Source: Flavobacteriaceae bacterium
GTDB taxonomy: Bacteria > Bacteroidota > Bacteroidia > Flavobacteriales > Flavobacteriaceae
NCBI GenBank assembly: GCA_003511845.1
Contig: DOIV01000166.1
Location: 1-8,437 of the forward strand
DNA: 8,437 nt
Direction of reading: 5' to 3'
In this document: positions 6,308 to 8,437 of the stretch, one piece after another
Layout of the letters: every line of letters begins with the position of its first letter
Position numbering within the stretch: position 1 is the first letter of the stretch
Program-made: the position numbers and the translations under genes
The notes under the pieces: model-generated
Seen by the model: only the letters and a program-made list of their open reading frames with translations
Told to the model about the DNA's origin: nothing
Databases searched by the model: none

Positions 6308-6736
6308 ATGAAAATACTAATACTGTGTACAGGTAATTCTTGCCGTAGTCAAATGGCTGAAGGCTATTTAAAAAAATTTGATTCGAAACTAGAAGTGCAT
6401 TCTGCTGGTACAGCACCAAGCCACGAAGTGCACCCAAAAGCGGTTGTAGTAATGCAAGAAATAGGCATTGATTTAAGTACCAATTATCCTAAAAAAGTAG
6501 ATGAATTTTTAGAGCAAGAATTTGACTATGTAATTAGCGTTTGTGGCGGTGCAAAAGAAAGTTGCCCAACATTTAGTGGTAAGGTAAAACACCATAAACA
6601 TATTGGTTTTGATGATCCTGCGGATGCCATAGGCACAGAAGAAGAAATTTATAATGAGTTTAGACGCATCAGAGATGAGATTAAACGTGATTTCTTTGCT
6701 TTTTATGAAGAAAATTTAGTTATCCCGAAAACCTAA
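6308..6736 (+). CDS. arsC: Arsenate reductase, thioredoxin-coupled ArsC type (low-molecular-weight phosphatase fold)
   Basis: A 142-residue cytoplasmic enzyme predicted to reduce arsenate to arsenite. The phosphate-binding loop CTGNSCRS starts at residue 7 (Cys7 nucleophile, Cys12, Arg13). SAGTAPSHEVHP (32-43) is the usual second motif. CGGAKESC carries Cys79 and Cys86, seven residues apart like the Cys82/Cys89 disulfide relay of Staphylococcus aureus ArsC, and DDPAD (102-106) supplies the general-acid Asp. The extra cysteine pair separates it from plain low-molecular-weight tyrosine phosphatases, which remain the alternative. It is the only rightward gene in the window and lacks neighbouring arsR, acr3/arsB or arsM, so arsenite export would have to be encoded elsewhere. 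It faces the kinase gene tail to tail with 27 bases between them. The start is supported by the family N-terminus (MKILILCTGNSCRS); no Shine-Dalgarno sequence is visible. Confidence 0.88.
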   Translation: MKILILCTGNSCRSQMAEGYLKKFDSKLEVHSAGTAPSHEVHPKAVVVMQEIGIDLSTNYPKKVDEFLEQEFDYVISVCGGAKESCPTFSGKVKHHKHIGFDDPADAIGTEEEIYNEFRRIRDEIKRDFFAFYEENLVIPKT

Positions 6737-6758
6737 ATGTATTGGGTATAATCTATTT

Positions 6759-6777
6759 ATGGTTTAAAACAAACCAT
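6759..6777. repeat. Short hairpin at the convergent arsC/kinase gene ends
   Basis: A perfect 7-bp inverted repeat, ATGGTTT (6759-6765) and AAACCAT (6771-6777), with a 5-base loop, sits between the tail-to-tail genes and overlaps the kinase stop codon. Neither strand shows a clear T-run after it, so it is at best a weak bidirectional terminator or 3'-end stabiliser. No better terminator for either gene was found in the 27-base gap. Confidence 0.35.
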
Positions 6778-7378
6778 GCAATTGAGCATCAATTTTATCA
6801 ATAATTACACCTAAGTCTTCAGGTTTATCAACAATATTTAGATTATCAATATCAACAATCAATAGTTTTCCTTTAGTATACGTAGTTATCCAAGCTTCAT
6901 AGCGTTCATTTAATCGGCTTAAGTAATCGATACTAATGGTGTTTTCATATTCTCTGCCTCGTTTGTGTATTTGCCCTACTAAGGTTTGGATATTTGCTCG
7001 TAAGTAAATTAACAAATCTGGTGGAGAAACTAATTTTTCCATCAATTCAAATAATGTAGAGTAGTTCGTAAAATCTCTATTAGACATTAAGCCCATAGCA
7101 TGTAAGTTAGGAGCGAAAATATGAGCATCTTCATAGATAGTCCTGTCTTGAATGATGTTTTTACCACTTTCGTGGATTTCTAATACCTGACGAAACCTAC
7201 TATTTAAAAAATAAATCTGAAGGTTAAAAGACCATCTTTCCATTTCAGAGTAAAAGTCATCTAAATAAGGATTTTCTTCAACAGATTCGTAATGAGGTGT
7301 CCATTTATAATGTTTGGCGAGTAGTTTAGTTAAGGTAGTTTTACCAGCTCCAATATTTCCTGCAATAGCAACGTGCAT
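6764..7378 (-). CDS. Deoxynucleoside kinase (deoxyadenosine/deoxyguanosine kinase family)
   Basis: A 204-residue cytoplasmic kinase of the dNK/dCK family, which uses ATP to phosphorylate deoxynucleosides for nucleotide salvage. Visible motifs in order: Walker A GNIGAGKTT (7-15); ESVEENPYLDDFY (31-43), with the conserved Glu after beta-2; the WSFNLQIYFLNSRFRQ helix (49-64); QDRTIYEDAHIF (77-88), with the DR and Glu that contact the sugar; YLRA (125-128); and the Arg-rich lid KRGREYE (139-145). Length and N-terminus (MHVAIAGNIG) fit the family, which supports this start. Substrate preference among dA, dG, dC and dT cannot be read from these motifs. On the minus strand an A8 run directly precedes the ATG, a common A-rich initiation context in this phylum. 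It lies 30 bases downstream of the 7409-8215 gene and is probably co-transcribed with it. Confidence 0.93.
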   Translation of the reverse strand: MHVAIAGNIGAGKTTLTKLLAKHYKWTPHYESVEENPYLDDFYSEMERWSFNLQIYFLNSRFRQVLEIHESGKNIIQDRTIYEDAHIFAPNLHAMGLMSNRDFTNYSTLFELMEKLVSPPDLLIYLRANIQTLVGQIHKRGREYENTISIDYLSRLNERYEAWITTYTKGKLLIVDIDNLNIVDKPEDLGVIIDKIDAQLHGLF

Positions 7379-7408
7379 TTTTTTTTGGTTTTTAGATTTT
7401 AAAGGTAC

Positions 7409-8215
7409 TTAATTTTTTACAATTTTATAGACATGAATTGTAGTTCCGTCAAAGATATACATATCATTTTTATTTACATAAAAACTTTGTATAGATATTT
7501 TGTCTTTAATGTGAATTGGTACAGAAGCCATATCATTATAAAGGTATAAATGAGTGTCTTTTAAAAAGATGAAGGTGTTTTTGAAAAATGCAAGCTCAGA
7601 AAACCCTATCAATTCAGTTTTTTCTATAAATGTACCATATTCATTAAAATGCAAAATATTGTTTTCACCTATTACCCAACAATCTTTATAAGTACATAAT
7701 AAATTTATGACTTTAAAATCAGCTTGATAAAATGAAAGCACCTGAGTTGTGAACTGTATTTTATGATTTTGGTAATTGTATAATTGCATGGTATTATCGT
7801 CCAAACTATAAATCCATAAATTATTATTTGAAGAACCATTAACCAAATGTATGTTTTTTGAAAACGAACTGTTATTAAAGTTAATAGGTCTAGACAATTC
7901 GTTTAAGTTATTATCTACAATCAAAACTGTATTGAAATTTTTGTAAAAAAGGATGATCTTTAACGGATTTTTAATATCAACAGACGATATTTCGCCTAAT
8001 TGTGTGTTGGTATAATTGTAAGTTTTTTGATTTGTTTTTTTAGTTAAAGTATTGTTTTTTATATAATAGAGATTGCCAAAATCATCAACACCAAGGAATC
8101 TATCTGCTTTAAGAGCTGTCTTTTTTATAAATTCAGTCTCAATAATAGTATCAATTTTTTGAGCATTAACAAAAAATAAATTAAAAATTAAAAAAACGGA
8201 AATCAAATATTTCAT
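7409..8215 (-). CDS. Secreted protein of unknown function with propeller-like repeats
   Basis: A 268-residue exported protein with a signal peptide (about residues 1-19, MKYLISVFLI core, ending VNAQ) and no lipobox Cys, so it is probably periplasmic or secreted. The body has a recurring pattern of short strands, each giving a 'value shown' hairpin: DDFGNLYYIKNNTL (44-57), VLIVDNNLNEL (97-107), NNLWIYSLDDNTMQLYNY (131-148), DCWVIGENNILHFNEYG (178-194), NTFIFLKDTHLYLYND (213-228) and NDMYIFDGTTIHVYKI (250-265). About six such units spaced 35-45 residues apart suggest a beta-propeller; the fold is inferred, and no catalytic motif is seen. Flavobacterial genomes carry many such propeller-like proteins of unknown role. 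It is followed after 30 bases by the kinase and preceded by the gene ending at 8256, with about 40 bases between, so all three may share one transcript. Confidence 0.75.
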   Translation of the reverse strand: MKYLISVFLIFNLFFVNAQKIDTIIETEFIKKTALKADRFLGVDDFGNLYYIKNNTLTKKTNQKTYNYTNTQLGEISSVDIKNPLKIILFYKNFNTVLIVDNNLNELSRPINFNNSSFSKNIHLVNGSSNNNLWIYSLDDNTMQLYNYQNHKIQFTTQVLSFYQADFKVINLLCTYKDCWVIGENNILHFNEYGTFIEKTELIGFSELAFFKNTFIFLKDTHLYLYNDMASVPIHIKDKISIQSFYVNKNDMYIFDGTTIHVYKIVKN

Positions 8216-8255
8216 AGAAATTAAAAGTAGTGAATATAAATTTTTGGACGGTATA

Positions 8256-8437
8256 TTAGGAAGAGCTTTTTAAATTCATATGTTTCAGTAAATTGTGTGA
8301 AAAATTAAGCATGTTTTGCACCTCATCAGTACGAGCAATATGGATGTATTTAAAGATCATCAAAGCTTCTCCGTTACTTTCTATATGGTGAATTTCGTTT
8401 TGTTCTAGAAAAAGTATCAGCTCATCAGTAAAAAAAG
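8256..8437 (-). CDS. C-terminal end of an unidentified protein (runs off the window)
   Basis: An open minus-strand frame enters from the window edge and stops at TAA (8256-8258), giving the last 59 residues of a protein, including TDELILFLEQNEIHHIESNG, EALMIFKYIHIARTDEVQNM and LNFSHNLLKHMNLKSSS. The composition is that of a soluble, mostly helical domain, with no membrane segment, Cys or Gly-rich loop. The start and most of the gene lie beyond 8437. It is on the same strand as the propeller-like gene and 40 bases upstream of it, so a shared transcript is likely. I cannot name a family from this fragment. Confidence 0.65.
   Translation of the reverse strand, partial: FFTDELILFLEQNEIHHIESNGEALMIFKYIHIARTDEVQNMLNFSHNLLKHMNLKSSS

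Noticed and set aside
6759..6777. Convergent hairpin as a strong bidirectional terminator
   Set aside because: The stem is AT-rich, only 7 bp long and has no T-run on either side, so it is listed only as a low-confidence repeat.
1..8437. CRISPR array, prophage, defence island or toxin-antitoxin system
   Set aside because: No regularly spaced repeats, integrase, nuclease, helicase or paired small toxin genes were seen. The content is envelope, salvage and arsenate genes.

Overview
The window looks like chromosome from a low-GC Flavobacteriaceae/Bacteroidota bacterium. The signs are a very AT-rich base composition, exported proteins whose signal peptides end in '...AQ' or '...FSQ', a TonB-dependent receptor with a carboxypeptidase-like N-terminal domain beside a DUF4249 lipoprotein, start codons with A-rich leaders in place of Shine-Dalgarno sequences, and promoter-like TAnnTTTG boxes. 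The genus cannot be fixed from the sequence.

Positions 1-5905 form a leftward (minus-strand) block of envelope genes. In transcription order these are: a 408-residue lipoprotein of unrecognised family (4679-5905); an intrinsic-terminator hairpin (4641-4669); a 240-residue outer-membrane beta-barrel-like protein (3901-4623); a small beta-barrel gene interrupted by an in-frame amber codon (3376-3837); a DUF4249 lipoprotein (2387-3271); and a TonB-dependent receptor (13-2385). The last two are one base apart and form a clear two-gene import unit, similar in plan to SusD/SusC but with unknown substrate.

Positions 5906-6307 are a 402-bp divergent intergenic region. It holds several short inverted repeats, two mutually exclusive pairings, a 25-codon ORF that stops one base before the lipoprotein start, and a run of 15 A. 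A rightward thioredoxin-type arsenate reductase (6308-6736) follows, with no other arsenic gene in the window.

Positions 6764-8437 are a second leftward block, probably one transcript: the C-terminal end of an unidentified protein that continues past the window (8256-8437), a secreted protein with propeller-like repeats (7409-8215) and a deoxynucleoside kinase (6764-7378).

The most solid unusual observation is the amber-interrupted beta-barrel gene, whose reading frame continues for 59 residues to a typical barrel C-terminus. The lipoprotein of unknown family and its long leader come next. I see no convincing defence system, mobile element, CRISPR array, tRNA or rRNA.
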